Shown here in pieces: positions 20,101 through 23,464 of a DNA stretch of 23,464 nucleotides (position 1 is the stretch's first letter; each line of letters begins with the position of its first letter). Position numbers and translations under genes: made by a program. The notes under the pieces were generated by a model. The model saw only the letters and a list, made by a program, of their open reading frames with translations, made no database searches and was not told where the DNA came from. The DNA comes from Saccoglossus kowalevskii (lineage: Eukaryota; Hemichordata; Enteropneusta; Harrimaniidae), in contig NW_003149769.1 in NCBI RefSeq assembly GCF_000003605.2, positions 154,247 to 177,710 on the forward strand, written 5' to 3'.

Positions 20101-22765
20101 TAGAAACTGTGACAGAAACATTGAGTGATGGTGGATTATACCTGTTTCCAATTCCTGGTGATTATCTGAGAACTCGAGATGAGACTCCTCAAGTAACTGT
20201 CAGTGTCAACCAGATTCCTTCTACTTGTACTGGAGATTGTAGTTTTGAATTCTTGGCTGACCTTGCACCGCAAGTGACCGGTATATCTCCAGTTTCAGGT
20301 ATTTTATAAACTTTGTTTGCCAATTAGACATCATAGATGAACAACTATTACAGTATTGTTATCAGCAGGGTTTTTAAACAGCGCCCCCTATCTTAGATAT
20401 AGTGCCCTTATGCTGTCATTTTGATAAGATTGAGTATACCATATTTGCTGTAATAGCACATGTCCTTATGTAATTGACAGAGGTGTGTCTATGGTCAAAA
20501 CAAGTCATATTTTAATGATCCAGCATACAATAGATGCAAACTTGTTGGCTTATGTGAGCTTCTATTAGAGATCTGTTTCTGATAGAGCATATACGGGATG
20601 TGAGCTTCATTCTTGTGATAATTGTAATTTTATTTATTATTGTTGTTGTATTGAGGTGTTGTACAACTCATGCTTTGATTAGTTTTGATGATGTGGCCAA
20701 TTGTACATGTTTGAGTAATAACATCGCGAAAATTCAAATTGCTGTGATTTTTTTTATTAAAAGGTTCAGCCTCATCATCAACTGAAGTGACTGTCCTAGG
20801 AGTTGGATTCAGTGGAACCACAGATGACAATAAAGTCACCATTGGTGGTGTGAACTGTGTTGTTACAAATGCTTTAGACACAATGATAATGTGCCTGATT
20901 GGTGAAGCTCCTGGCGGTACTCAAGATGTAGTAGTGTATGTTGCACCAGATGGTTTAGCCACACACCCTAGTGGCACTGTGCAATTCCAGTATGAAGTGG
21001 GAATTACTGATGTCAATCCATCTAGTGGCAATACTGGGGGTAAGTTTTAACTATGTTTACACTAGATTAAGAAGGAATTTAGTGGTGTATATTGCACCAG
21101 ATGGTTTAGCCACACACCCTAGCTGCACTGTGCAATTCTAAGTATTGAATGGGAATTACTGATGTCAAACCATCTAGTGGCAATACTGGCAGTAAGCCTT
21201 TATTTCTGTCTCCATTACTGGACGAATAGTAATGAACCAAACTGTTGACTCTAAAAGCTCTGTAATTTGTCATGTTGATTACAGAAATTTGCTGAGAAAT
21301 CTGTAATTGGTAACTGGGTTATATTTCAAATTAAATTCTTTATAAAGTTCAATGCAGTCTTTCTCAAATTGGCTGCTGTTTTGGTATTTATTTTTACAAT
21401 TGCTGTTTTAGCATTGAAATGATGATTTTCCATTGTCAAGTCACTGATATTTAATACGAATTATTGACTTATGTGTTGGTATTTCAGACTTTTAATGTGC
21501 CCTTTGTATTGGCTTGTTTGGTGCAAATATTTAGTGTTACTTTATAATTCATAATTGTTTGTCAATGATTGTTTTTCAGGAGGCTTGGAGATTACAATTA
21601 CAGGTTATGGATATTCAAATAATGTTGATGATTTAATAGTACTCATTGGTGGCGCACTCTGTGATGTGACATCATCAAGTCAAAATACCATAATATGTAT
21701 ATTACCAGCTGGGGTAAGTTTCACATTTATTGATATCCCTTTATAAGACATAGTTGTTGGAATTCAAGATTCATCCCAGTTTGTAGTCGGTTAATCAAAT
21801 TTTGGGTTTTTTCTTTTTACTTCATTATTTTTGGTTATGTCAGATCTCATTTGGTGATCTTCCCGGGCTTTCACATTCAGACAAAAAATCTAGCTGTCAT
21901 AAAAAAAAGCCAAAACTATACAAAAATAAAACAATATACCAGGTAACTAATTCAATAAAATTGATAATATAAGACCTTACTTCAATTATATTGATTAATC
22001 TCAAACATTCTTGTATATTAGGTTGCAGGCAGTGTGGATGTGAGTGTCAGTATTAGTGATGTATCAGCTACCAGTGTGAATGGTTTTCAATACGATGCCA
22101 GTCCCACTCCATCTATCACACAGTTGAGTGTCACCCAGAGTAATGTTGCAGGTGAGTGTCGCATCAATATTAGCAACTAAATCTCATTTGTTGAAAAATA
22201 AAACCCTTTTTTTGGAAGTTATGTTTAGACCCTATTTTTAATAGTTTTGACAAAAGAAGATAATTTTTCAGTCTTTAAAAAGCTATCTTTTGCTGTATTC
22301 AATCAAATACTGTAGCATAATGTTTGACCAACTATTATCAGAATCATCCCTAGTTCAAATCTTGCCTTTGATTGTCTGCAAAAAATGAGCACCCAAATGA
22401 GTGACTACTGTGTAGGTGGAAGCGAGGTGAGGGAGGGAAAGGGATGTGAGGGGAGAAGACATAGAAAAGATGAAAAGAAATACAAGGTATAGTCGGAGAT
22501 GAATATAGCAATGTGGAGGGTAATGAAGAGGAGGAGGAGGGTTAACATTTACGATACTGTATTTCTAAGGTGGTGCAACATTGGTTGTGAGTGGTACAGG
22601 ATTTGGTACAGATGAGGCAAGTAGTGATGCTCTGAAGATTGGTGATGTTCCATGTCAGCTAATATCCTATTCTGATAACACAATAGAGTGCATATTACCA
22701 GCCCAATCACCTGGTGTATATGATGTCAGACTTTATGTTGATAATGTAGGATATGCAGATTCTAG
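1040..22765 (+). CDS. PKHD1L1: Fibrocystin-L-like gene, 24 exons, 5' part (gene level)
   Basis: Joining 1040-1088, 6397-6495, 6795-6936, 7396-7505, 7869-7919, 8192-8282, 9679-9741, 10462-10532, 12164-12274, 12476-12577, 12759-12894, 13017-13236, 14747-14998, 15313-15402, 16945-17166, 17472-17608, 18349-18509, 19124-19429, 19745-19893, 20070-20298, 20764-21039, 21580-21713, 22022-22151 and 22570-22765 gives 3527 coding bases open throughout. The product starts with a signal peptide, then three IPT/TIG domains, a PA14-like domain, a fibrocystin-family region and three more IPT/TIG domains. Order and local motifs match vertebrate fibrocystin-L as I remember it, for example the segment around MFQTHA (residues 257-262) and TCAGYTW in exon 19. 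Family knowledge: these are very large single-pass membrane proteins with an extracellular N-terminus; in vertebrates PKHD1L1 is part of the hair-cell stereocilia coat. PKHD1 has a similar N-terminal plan, so a single invertebrate gene could be co-orthologous to both. The 3' part lies beyond the window. Exon 5 placement is the only uncertain junction. Confidence 0.88.
1817..2202. mobile_element. hAT-like miniature inverted-repeat element
   Basis: The left end CAGGGACGGACTGGGATAA (1817-1835) is matched in inverted orientation at the right end, TTATCAGTCCGCCCCTG (2186-2202): one mismatch and a two-base gap over the shared stretch. Ends starting CAGGG followed by a GC-rich stretch are typical of hAT transposons. 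TGACA lies just outside both ends (1811-1815 and 2203-2207) and may be a remnant of a target duplication, although a clean 8-bp duplication is not seen. The 386-bp interior has no transposase frame, so it is non-autonomous. Confidence 0.6.
2753..2778. repeat. Short near-perfect palindrome
   Basis: GCATTCGATGGT (2753-2764) pairs with ACCATCAAATGC (2767-2778), with one mismatch and a two-base loop. Weaker pairing may extend outwards. It could be the centre of a foldback element or chance. Confidence 0.45.
5064..5137. repeat. (AAT)n microsatellite
   Basis: About 24 uninterrupted AAT/TAA units. Read on the minus strand it produces a run of leucine codons, which explains a spurious long open frame there. 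Confidence 0.95.
5146..5231. repeat. Hairpin/foldback beside the AAT tract
   Basis: The left arm AAATGGCGAAAGCCG (5146-5160) pairs with the right arm CGGTTTTCGCCATTT (5217-5231) at 14 of 15 positions, around a 56-base loop. Together with the adjoining microsatellite this resembles the end of a miniature inverted-repeat element, but no target duplication was identified. Confidence 0.6.
6397..6495 (+). CDS. PKHD1L1: Exon 2: start of IPT/TIG domain 1
   Basis: Residues 17-49. After the end of the signal peptide the sequence enters the typical TIG opening, KVDKISPSFGSVRGATKI, with the I-x-P-x-x-G-x-x-x-G-x-T pattern and then RIEGSG. The acceptor is TTTTACAG and the donor GTAAGG. It begins and ends in phase 1, so the exon is symmetrical. 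Confidence 0.9.
6496..6794 (+). other. Intron 2, with short (AAAT)/(AAT) microsatellite
   Basis: A 299-base intron. An AAAT run grading into AAT units lies at about 6731-6761. Nothing else was seen. Confidence 0.8.
6795..6936 (+). CDS. PKHD1L1: Exon 3: core of IPT/TIG domain 1
   Basis: Residues 50-96. It continues the TIG fold with GFSRNPFNFG, RGNKVFLV, and the cysteines of SIRCDV (Cys80) and RIVCDT (Cys94), the spacing seen in fibrocystin-L TIG 1. The acceptor is ATCCAG and the donor GTATTA, a weak consensus but supported by frame continuity. It ends in phase 2. Confidence 0.9.
6937..7395 (+). other. Intron 3
   Basis: A 459-base intron containing the foldback element at 7089-7222. The acceptor ends GATACAG at 7395. 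No other feature was seen. Confidence 0.8.
7089..7222. mobile_element. Foldback miniature element candidate (134 bp)
   Basis: The left end (7089-7110, beginning GTTAAAGGGTGGTGGTCGTC) pairs imperfectly with the right end (7199-7222, ending GACAACCACCGCGCTTTAAC). A second nested pair, CGCGTGT (7153-7159) and ACACGCG (7191-7197), makes most of the element foldable. It has no coding frame and is more GC-rich than its surroundings. Family and target duplication are not determined. Confidence 0.5.
7396..7505 (+). CDS. PKHD1L1: Exon 4: end of IPT/TIG domain 1
   Basis: Residues 97-133. SPGSYTIRVAVDGK is the last strand region of the TIG domain, followed by a linker with two cysteines (Cys123 and Cys129, in QYCDDMDDCIFT). 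The acceptor is GATACAG. There are two candidate donors: GTAGGT at 7502 (exon ends 7501, phase 0) and GTTTAA at 7506 (exon ends 7505, phase 1). I chose 7505 because, with an acceptor at 7868, it is the only pair that keeps the downstream TIG frame. Confidence 0.75.
7506..7868 (+). other. Intron 4
   Basis: A 363-base intron with no repeat noted. Its boundaries are uncertain: the stronger-looking acceptor TTTACAG ends at 7857 and a second AG ends at 7868. Confidence 0.55.
7869..7919 (+). CDS. PKHD1L1: Exon 5: start of IPT/TIG domain 2
   Basis: Residues 134-150, DWSPKILSITPSSMVP, the opening strand and P-x-x-x-x-x-G turn of TIG 2; the Gly codon is split by the phase 1 donor GTAATA. The frame is certain from the protein motif and from exon 6. 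The left boundary is not: starting at 7858 after the better acceptor would put the exon out of frame with exon 4. Alternatively one T too many in TATTTCC (7858-7864) would reconcile the standard splice sites. Confidence 0.7.
8192..8282 (+). CDS. PKHD1L1: Exon 6: IPT/TIG domain 2, second segment
   Basis: Residues 151-180, GTILDVRGQIFTDKYFQN and an acidic stretch ending DAPSIL. The GQIFTD motif matches the fibrocystin-L GRIFTD position. The acceptor is TTTCAG (polypyrimidine rich) and the donor GTAGAA. It enters in phase 1 and leaves in phase 2. Confidence 0.88.
8283..9678 (+). other. Intron 6 (1.4 kb)
   Basis: AT-rich. It contains a small inverted repeat ATTGTAAAA/TTTTACAAT (8328-8336 and 8346-8354) and an AATAAA followed by a long A run (9280-9316). 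An open frame at 8798-8986 has no recognisable product. Confidence 0.7.
9280..9316 (+). repeat. AATAAA plus A-tract, possible retroposed tail
   Basis: AATAAA at 9280-9285 is followed by A-rich sequence from 9294 and 16 uninterrupted As at 9301-9316. A poly(A) signal 10-15 bases before an A run is what a retroposed transcript would leave. No source gene or flanking duplication was recognised; a plain A-tract in AT-rich DNA is the alternative. Confidence 0.35.
9679..9741 (+). CDS. PKHD1L1: Exon 7: IPT/TIG domain 2, third segment
   Basis: Residues 181-201, IYNTGQECSLLYTDENGKKQ. Cys189 is the first cysteine of the usual TIG pair; its partner is Cys218 in exon 8. The acceptor is TTTGTAG and the donor GTGAGT. 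It is a 63-base exon entering and leaving in phase 2. Confidence 0.87.
9742..10461 (+). other. Intron 7
   Basis: A 720-base intron. It holds a short GGGCAGCA repeat near 9797-9820 and a diverged 38-bp direct repeat beginning CTACATAATTTCA at 10247 and 10285. Nothing else was seen. Confidence 0.7.
10462..10532 (+). CDS. PKHD1L1: Exon 8: IPT/TIG domain 2, fourth segment
   Basis: Residues 202-225, LYGITLDSDSTWGNFQCRPGGTFI with Cys218. The LYG-I/L-x-L-D start and the C-x-x-x-G-TFIG end match fibrocystin-L closely. The acceptor is TTCATTAG and the donor GTAAGT. It leaves in phase 1, splitting a Gly codon. Confidence 0.9.
10533..12163 (+). other. Intron 8 (1.6 kb), contains assembly gap
   Basis: AT-rich with no recognisable element outside the gap. 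Exons 8 and 9 join in phase and align continuously with the family, so no exon appears to be lost in the gap. Confidence 0.75.
10828..11193. other. Assembly gap (366 N)
   Basis: A run of unknown bases. Open frames crossing it are artefacts. Confidence 0.99.
12164..12274 (+). CDS. PKHD1L1: Exon 9: end of IPT/TIG domain 2
   Basis: Residues 226-262, including QNVSMIVSGYGRS and NKLYMFQTHA. The NVS sequon, YGRS and MFQT-x-A motifs are characteristic of fibrocystin-L and give the strongest family link in the first half. The acceptor is CATTCCAG and the donor GTGAGT; it is phase 1 at both ends. Confidence 0.93.
12476..12577 (+). CDS. PKHD1L1: Exon 10: start of IPT/TIG domain 3
   Basis: Residues 263-296, IISVNPSTGSTEGGTHLTIT then GKHFDTDSTVLVG, a textbook TIG opening with P-x-x-G-x-x-x-GG-T and G-x-x-F. 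The acceptor is TTTATAG and the donor GTAGGT; it is phase 1 at both ends, with the split codon being the second Gly of VGG. Confidence 0.93.
12759..12894 (+). CDS. PKHD1L1: Exon 11: end of IPT/TIG 3, entry to PA14-like domain
   Basis: Residues 297-341. GVPCIID and SITCVTG provide the TIG cysteine pair (Cys300 and Cys312). The chain then reads NRGLLREVWTGTTVN, where fibrocystins pass into the PA14 module. The acceptor is TTCTCAG and the donor GTAAGA; it leaves in phase 2. Confidence 0.92.
13017..13236 (+). CDS. PKHD1L1: Exon 12: PA14-like domain, main part
   Basis: Residues 342-415. It has SRLSGYFVAPYDSDFTFFIV, ADEEAQLYFSE and NRSDK, the PA14 pattern of a G-Y/F-x-x-AP strand, the Y/F-T-F-x-I strand and the D-D/E-x-x-x-LY-x-S strand. 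PA14 modules are beta-barrel folds often involved in carbohydrate or protein binding; the ligand here is unknown. The acceptor is CACCAG and the donor GTAAAC; it ends in phase 0. Confidence 0.94.
13237..14746 (+). other. Intron 12 (1.5 kb), repeat-derived
   Basis: Much of 13376-14010 looks like a decayed dispersed repeat (separate entry). Near 14386-14572 TTGTCC/GGACAA motifs recur in inverted pairs (GATTGTCCC at 14386-14394 with GGGACAATC at 14446-14454; TTGTCC/GGACAA at 14551-14566). Confidence 0.7.
13376..14010. repeat. Decayed dispersed repeat with internal duplication
   Basis: Phrases recur in diverged form: the stretch ending GATTCAAAATAG occurs near 13516-13570 and 13832-13887, and CATCAAAAT..ATTTCT occurs near 13738-13765 and 13970-13995. 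GACCGATCATGTTCAAACTT followed by ACATCTTG has a relative in intron 16 near 17694-17730. This is direct sequence similarity; the element class is not identified. Confidence 0.5.
14747..14998 (+). CDS. PKHD1L1: Exon 13: end of PA14-like domain and linker
   Basis: Residues 416-499. GGTKYYIEALHREYSGEGSV is the closing PA14 strand pair (G-x-x-YYIE-x-x-x-x-E), followed by VKIGVLVDDTPF. The exon ends with a linker NEFQKIQITSVTKPEIQ that resembles the NEVQKI linker I recall in the vertebrate protein. The acceptor is TTTACAG and the donor GTGAGT; it is phase 0 at both ends. Confidence 0.93.
14999..15312 (+). other. Intron 13
   Basis: A 314-base AT-rich intron. Nothing recognised and no room for a large missed exon. 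Confidence 0.8.
15313..15402 (+). CDS. PKHD1L1: Exon 14: fibrocystin-family region
   Basis: Residues 500-529, SVTLFTEDVFQFVYDGINSD and SILSEAAE. It matches the short segment F-x-L-x-x-(D)GI-x-S-x-PL that I recall preceding the next cysteine region. The acceptor is CATTCCAG and the donor GTAAGT; it is phase 0 at both ends, a skippable 90-base unit. Confidence 0.88.
15403..16944 (+). other. Intron 14 (1.5 kb)
   Basis: It begins with the 44-bp minisatellite (15407-15745). The remainder is AT-rich and includes an AATTAATTAATT run near 15911-15924. Open frames at 15981-16190 and 16489-16695 have no recognisable product. Confidence 0.75.
15407..15745. repeat. 44-bp minisatellite, about 7.7 units
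   Basis: Units starting GTAACACTGG or a variant begin at 15407, 15451, 15495, 15539, 15583, 15627, 15671 and 15715, exactly 44 bases apart; the last is partial. Each carries CAGATTTCCTGTG (or one-base variants) and CATGG/ATCTCA. Units diverge more towards the right end. The array starts inside the donor site of exon 14. Confidence 0.95.
16945..17166 (+). CDS. PKHD1L1: Exon 15: fibrocystin-family cysteine region, part 1
   Basis: Residues 530-603. It has two cysteines (Cys542 and Cys576), an acidic DDFEND segment and EPFCGQTSLKNPTDVYV, which matches the YCGRYSLKNP motif I recall in vertebrate fibrocystin-L. The ATG at its start is internal, not an initiator. The acceptor is TTTCTAG and the donor GTAAGT; it is phase 0 at both ends. 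Confidence 0.92.
17167..17471 (+). other. Intron 15
   Basis: A 305-base intron; nothing recognised. Confidence 0.8.
17472..17608 (+). CDS. PKHD1L1: Exon 16: family region, part 2, with polybasic motif
   Basis: Residues 604-648. FCFAYRGAINPHFKLKLTW corresponds to the LCLAYKG...LKF segment of the vertebrate protein. SKRKKRDGW (627-635) is a dense basic cluster that fits a furin-type R/K-x-K-R pattern. The acceptor is TTCTTCCAG and the donor GTAAGT; it leaves in phase 2. Confidence 0.92.
17609..18348 (+). other. Intron 16
   Basis: A 740-base intron. Its left part (about 17660-17760) resembles the dispersed repeat in intron 12. Its middle is a recent tandem duplication (17925-18259). Confidence 0.75.
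17925..18259. repeat. Near-identical tandem duplication, two copies of ~170 bp
   Basis: TAGTACATTTTCATAAAATA starts at 17931 and again at 18101, and the sequence stays virtually identical to TTTGTAGTGGCAT, ending at 18095 and 18259. The second copy lacks six bases of the ACATGT stretch near 18069-18074. The high identity points to a recent event or an allelic assembly artefact. Confidence 0.93.
18349..18509 (+). CDS. PKHD1L1: Exon 17: family region, part 3
   Basis: Residues 649-702. QWFHTCVDLEDIL (Cys655) and DFYVDNIFIGSG match the W-x-x-TCIDL and FYVDVVYIG motifs recalled from vertebrates. There are two nearby donors: GTAAGC at 18503 and GTGAGT at 18510. Only 18510 (exon end 18509, phase 1) keeps exon 18 in frame. 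Confidence 0.91.
18510..19123 (+). other. Intron 17
   Basis: A 614-base AT-rich intron; no repeat or gene recognised. Confidence 0.8.
19124..19429 (+). CDS. PKHD1L1: Exon 18: family region, part 4
   Basis: Residues 703-804. It has AAKPNGIFVSNV, a segment with three cysteines (EKCGF, EYCTSAACGDG) and TPPVGGTFQIELDGK, matching the SPPLSGSFDI position of the vertebrate protein. It is the longest exon here (306 bases). The acceptor is TTATTCAG and the donor GTATGT; it is phase 1 at both ends. Confidence 0.92.
19430..19744 (+). other. Intron 18
   Basis: A 315-base intron; nothing recognised. Confidence 0.8.
19745..19893 (+). CDS. PKHD1L1: Exon 19: family region, part 5
   Basis: Residues 805-854. 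VPADATESDMQEIFDN, then SVVRTDTCAGYTWTIEFV. The A-D-x-x-x-x-M/L-Q pattern and V-x-R-x-x-x-CAGY-x-W-x-I match the family closely. The acceptor is ATTGCAG and the donor GTAAGT; it ends in phase 0. Confidence 0.94.
20070..20298 (+). CDS. PKHD1L1: Exon 20: family region end, start of IPT/TIG 4
   Basis: Residues 855-930. DGGLYLFPIPGDYLRTRDET and the VNQIPSTCTGDCSFEFL motif match the GGLF...GDLLRT and VNGIPAKCSGDCGF motifs recalled from vertebrate fibrocystin-L. APQVTGISPVS then opens TIG 4. The acceptor is TTTGTAG and the donor GTATTT (weak, but required by frame); it ends in phase 1. Confidence 0.93.
20299..20763 (+). other. Intron 20
   Basis: A 465-base intron; no repeat recognised. Its 3' end has a T-run followed by two closely spaced AGs (20763 and 20769). 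Confidence 0.8.
20764..21039 (+). CDS. PKHD1L1: Exon 21: IPT/TIG 4 and start of IPT/TIG 5
   Basis: Residues 931-1022. STEVTVLGVGFSGTTDD, NKVTIGGVNCVV and IMCLIGEAPGGTQDVVVYV make a complete TIG core with its cysteine pair. GITDVNPSSGNTGG then opens TIG 5. The acceptor after AAAAG (20763) gives the normal TIG spacing; one at 20769 would drop Gly-Ser in frame. The donor is GTAAGT, phase 1. The 3' part has a decayed tandem copy in the next intron. Confidence 0.93.
21040..21579 (+). other. Intron 21
   Basis: A 540-base intron holding a degenerate duplicate of exon 21 (21082-21196). The remainder is AT-rich without features. Confidence 0.8.
21082..21196 (+). pseudogene. Decayed tandem copy of the 3' end of exon 21
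   Basis: The sequence from GTGTATATTGCACCAGATGG to CTAGTGGCAATACTGG repeats exon 21 from about 20931 to 21043, about 151-152 bases away, with roughly a dozen differences. In the parental frame it reads through ATHPSCTVQF to a TAA stop. The exon 21 donor context is altered (CTGGCAGTAAGC in place of GGGGTAAGT), though a GTAAGC remains. It is probably non-coding. Confidence 0.88.
21580..21713 (+). CDS. PKHD1L1: Exon 22: IPT/TIG domain 5
   Basis: Residues 1023-1067. GGLEITITGYGYSNNVDDLI, VLIGGALCDVTSSSQNTIIC and ILPAG form a standard TIG core with the cysteine pair. The acceptor is GTTTTTCAG and the donor GTAAGT; it enters in phase 1 and ends in phase 0. Confidence 0.94.
21714..22021 (+). other. 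Intron 22
   Basis: A 308-base intron; nothing recognised. Confidence 0.8.
22022..22151 (+). CDS. PKHD1L1: Exon 23: end of IPT/TIG 5, start of IPT/TIG 6
   Basis: Residues 1068-1110. VAGSVDVSVSISDVSATSVN then GFQYD closes TIG 5; PSITQLSVTQSNVA opens TIG 6. The acceptor is ATATTAG, with a second AG at 22028 that would shift the frame. The donor is GTGAGT, phase 1. Confidence 0.9.
22152..22569 (+). other. Intron 23, with purine-rich tract
   Basis: A 418-base intron. From about 22412 to 22545 the + strand is very rich in A and G (GAGGGAGGGAAAGGG, GAAGAGGAGGAGGAGGG), while the rest is ordinary AT-rich sequence. Confidence 0.75.
22570..22765 (+). CDS. PKHD1L1: Exon 24: IPT/TIG domain 6 (last exon in window)
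   Basis: Residues 1111-1175. GGATLVVSGTGFGTDEASSD, LKIGDVPCQLISYSDNTIEC, ILPAQSPGVYDVRLYV and NVGYADS form a full TIG core. The SPG-x-x-D-I/V pattern and the G-F/Y-A-x-S-R end match the vertebrate sequence as recalled. The acceptor is TTTCTAAG and the donor GTAGGT, phase 2, so the gene must continue downstream. Confidence 0.94.
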
Positions 22766-23146
22766 GTAGGTTAACTGTAAAAATCATGGTTAATGTCATT
22801 ACCACAAAAAACTACCAAACAAACTGTAATTCCATTTGCGGAAAAAAGTTTGTTATTGCTATAGGCCCTCCCTTGTACTGTGACATAATTTGTTTACATT
22901 TTTGCCAACCAGCTTGCGAATGTCTGATGAAAAATATCAGTTACTAATCTAGCTATCTTTTATATCTTCTAAACAACATTGCCCAGAAGTTGTTTTATTA
23001 ACAGGAACACATATGTGTATATTTAATAGCAGCAGCGAATGGCAGTATTATTTTATCTTTGGGTGCAAACACTTCAGTGGTTCTCACCAATTGGTTACAA
23101 CATATGTGTGTAAAGTGTGTAAACAAATGCAAGGTTGTGTTTTTTT

Positions 23147-23178
23147 GACTCCCATGTGCGAAGCACAAAATGGGAGTC
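23147..23178. repeat. Nested hairpin beside the GT repeat
   Basis: GACTCCCA (23147-23154) pairs perfectly with TGGGAGTC (23171-23178), and inside it GTGC (23156-23159) pairs with GCAC (23163-23166) around GAA. It probably marks the end of the repeat element that follows. Confidence 0.6.
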
Positions 23179-23195
23179 TTTGCAGTTAGTGTGTC

Positions 23196-23197
<2 letters not shown>

Positions 23198-23247
<50 letters not shown>

Positions 23248-23256
23248 TATGTGTGT
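23198..23256. repeat. (GT)n microsatellite
   Basis: A run of GT units with a few A-for-G interruptions. It produces a spurious Cys-Val open frame on the + strand. Confidence 0.92.
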
Positions 23257-23260
23257 CCGA

Positions 23261-23464
23261 CTGTTCCACTGCTATCTCAAGAACCATACATCGGTATTTG
23301 ATGAAACTTGGTGCATAGATGCTCTGGGCCAATGCGCAGATTTGATTAGGTTTTGGTAAAAATCCATGCTCGTTAATTACCTAATTTGCATGATAATTAG
23401 CTAATTTTTAGCTGTTCTATGACTGTTCCACTGATATCTAAAGAACCACTCATTGGATTTTGAT
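23261..23464. repeat. Direct repeat, 162-bp period, cut by the window edge
   Basis: CTGTTCCACTGCTATCTCAA (23261) recurs with a few changes as CTGTTCCACTGATATCTAAA (23423), followed in both by GAACCA..CAT..G..TTTTGAT-like sequence. The unit appears to be about 162 bases, with at least one further copy expected beyond the window. Confidence 0.65.

Larger units (their letters stand above)
22766..23464 (+). other. Start of intron 24, runs off the window
   Basis: No coding segment matching the next expected TIG domain was found. The right half is repeat sequence (23147-23464). Confidence 0.75.

Noticed and set aside
23135-23359. 74-codon open frame with alternating Cys-Val
   Set aside because: Translation of the GT microsatellite.

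Overview
The window is nuclear DNA from a multicellular animal. It is AT-rich, has long introns with GT...AG junctions, microsatellites and miniature-transposon-like repeats, and carries a 366-base assembly gap (10828-11193). One gene is recognisable, on the + strand: the 5' part of a fibrocystin-L (PKHD1L1)-type gene. The species cannot be fixed. The intron-rich structure and clear but distant similarity to the vertebrate protein suggest an invertebrate, perhaps a non-vertebrate deuterostome. No bacterial gene, operon, CRISPR array or RNA gene was seen.

Layout. Bases 1 to about 867 are upstream sequence without a recognisable gene. A possible TATA box and initiator lie at 868-907. The start codon is at 1040, in a short exon encoding a signal peptide. 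A 5.3 kb first intron (1089-6396) holds a probable hAT-type miniature element and an (AAT)n microsatellite beside a hairpin. Exons 2 to 24 run from 6397 to 22765. Joined, the 24 exons give 3527 coding bases, or 1175 complete codons. The gene continues past the right edge. I recall vertebrate fibrocystin-L as about 4,200 residues, so this is roughly the N-terminal quarter.

Protein encoded, in order: signal peptide; IPT/TIG domain 1 (residues ~26-133); IPT/TIG 2 (~138-262); IPT/TIG 3 (~263-325); a PA14-like domain (~327-470); a cysteine-containing extracellular region specific to the fibrocystin family (~480-918); then IPT/TIG 4, 5 and 6 (~920-1008, ~1009-1094, ~1097-1175 and beyond). G8 domains, parallel beta-helix repeats and the transmembrane segment, expected further along, are not in the window.

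Points worth a second look: an exon 4/5 junction where only one unusual splice pair, or a one-base assembly correction, keeps the frame; a decayed tandem copy of the end of exon 21 inside intron 21; introns at the same glycine of several TIG domains; a 44-bp minisatellite starting inside a splice donor; a polybasic motif in the ectodomain; and several foldback elements. I found no sign of a wholly new biological system.
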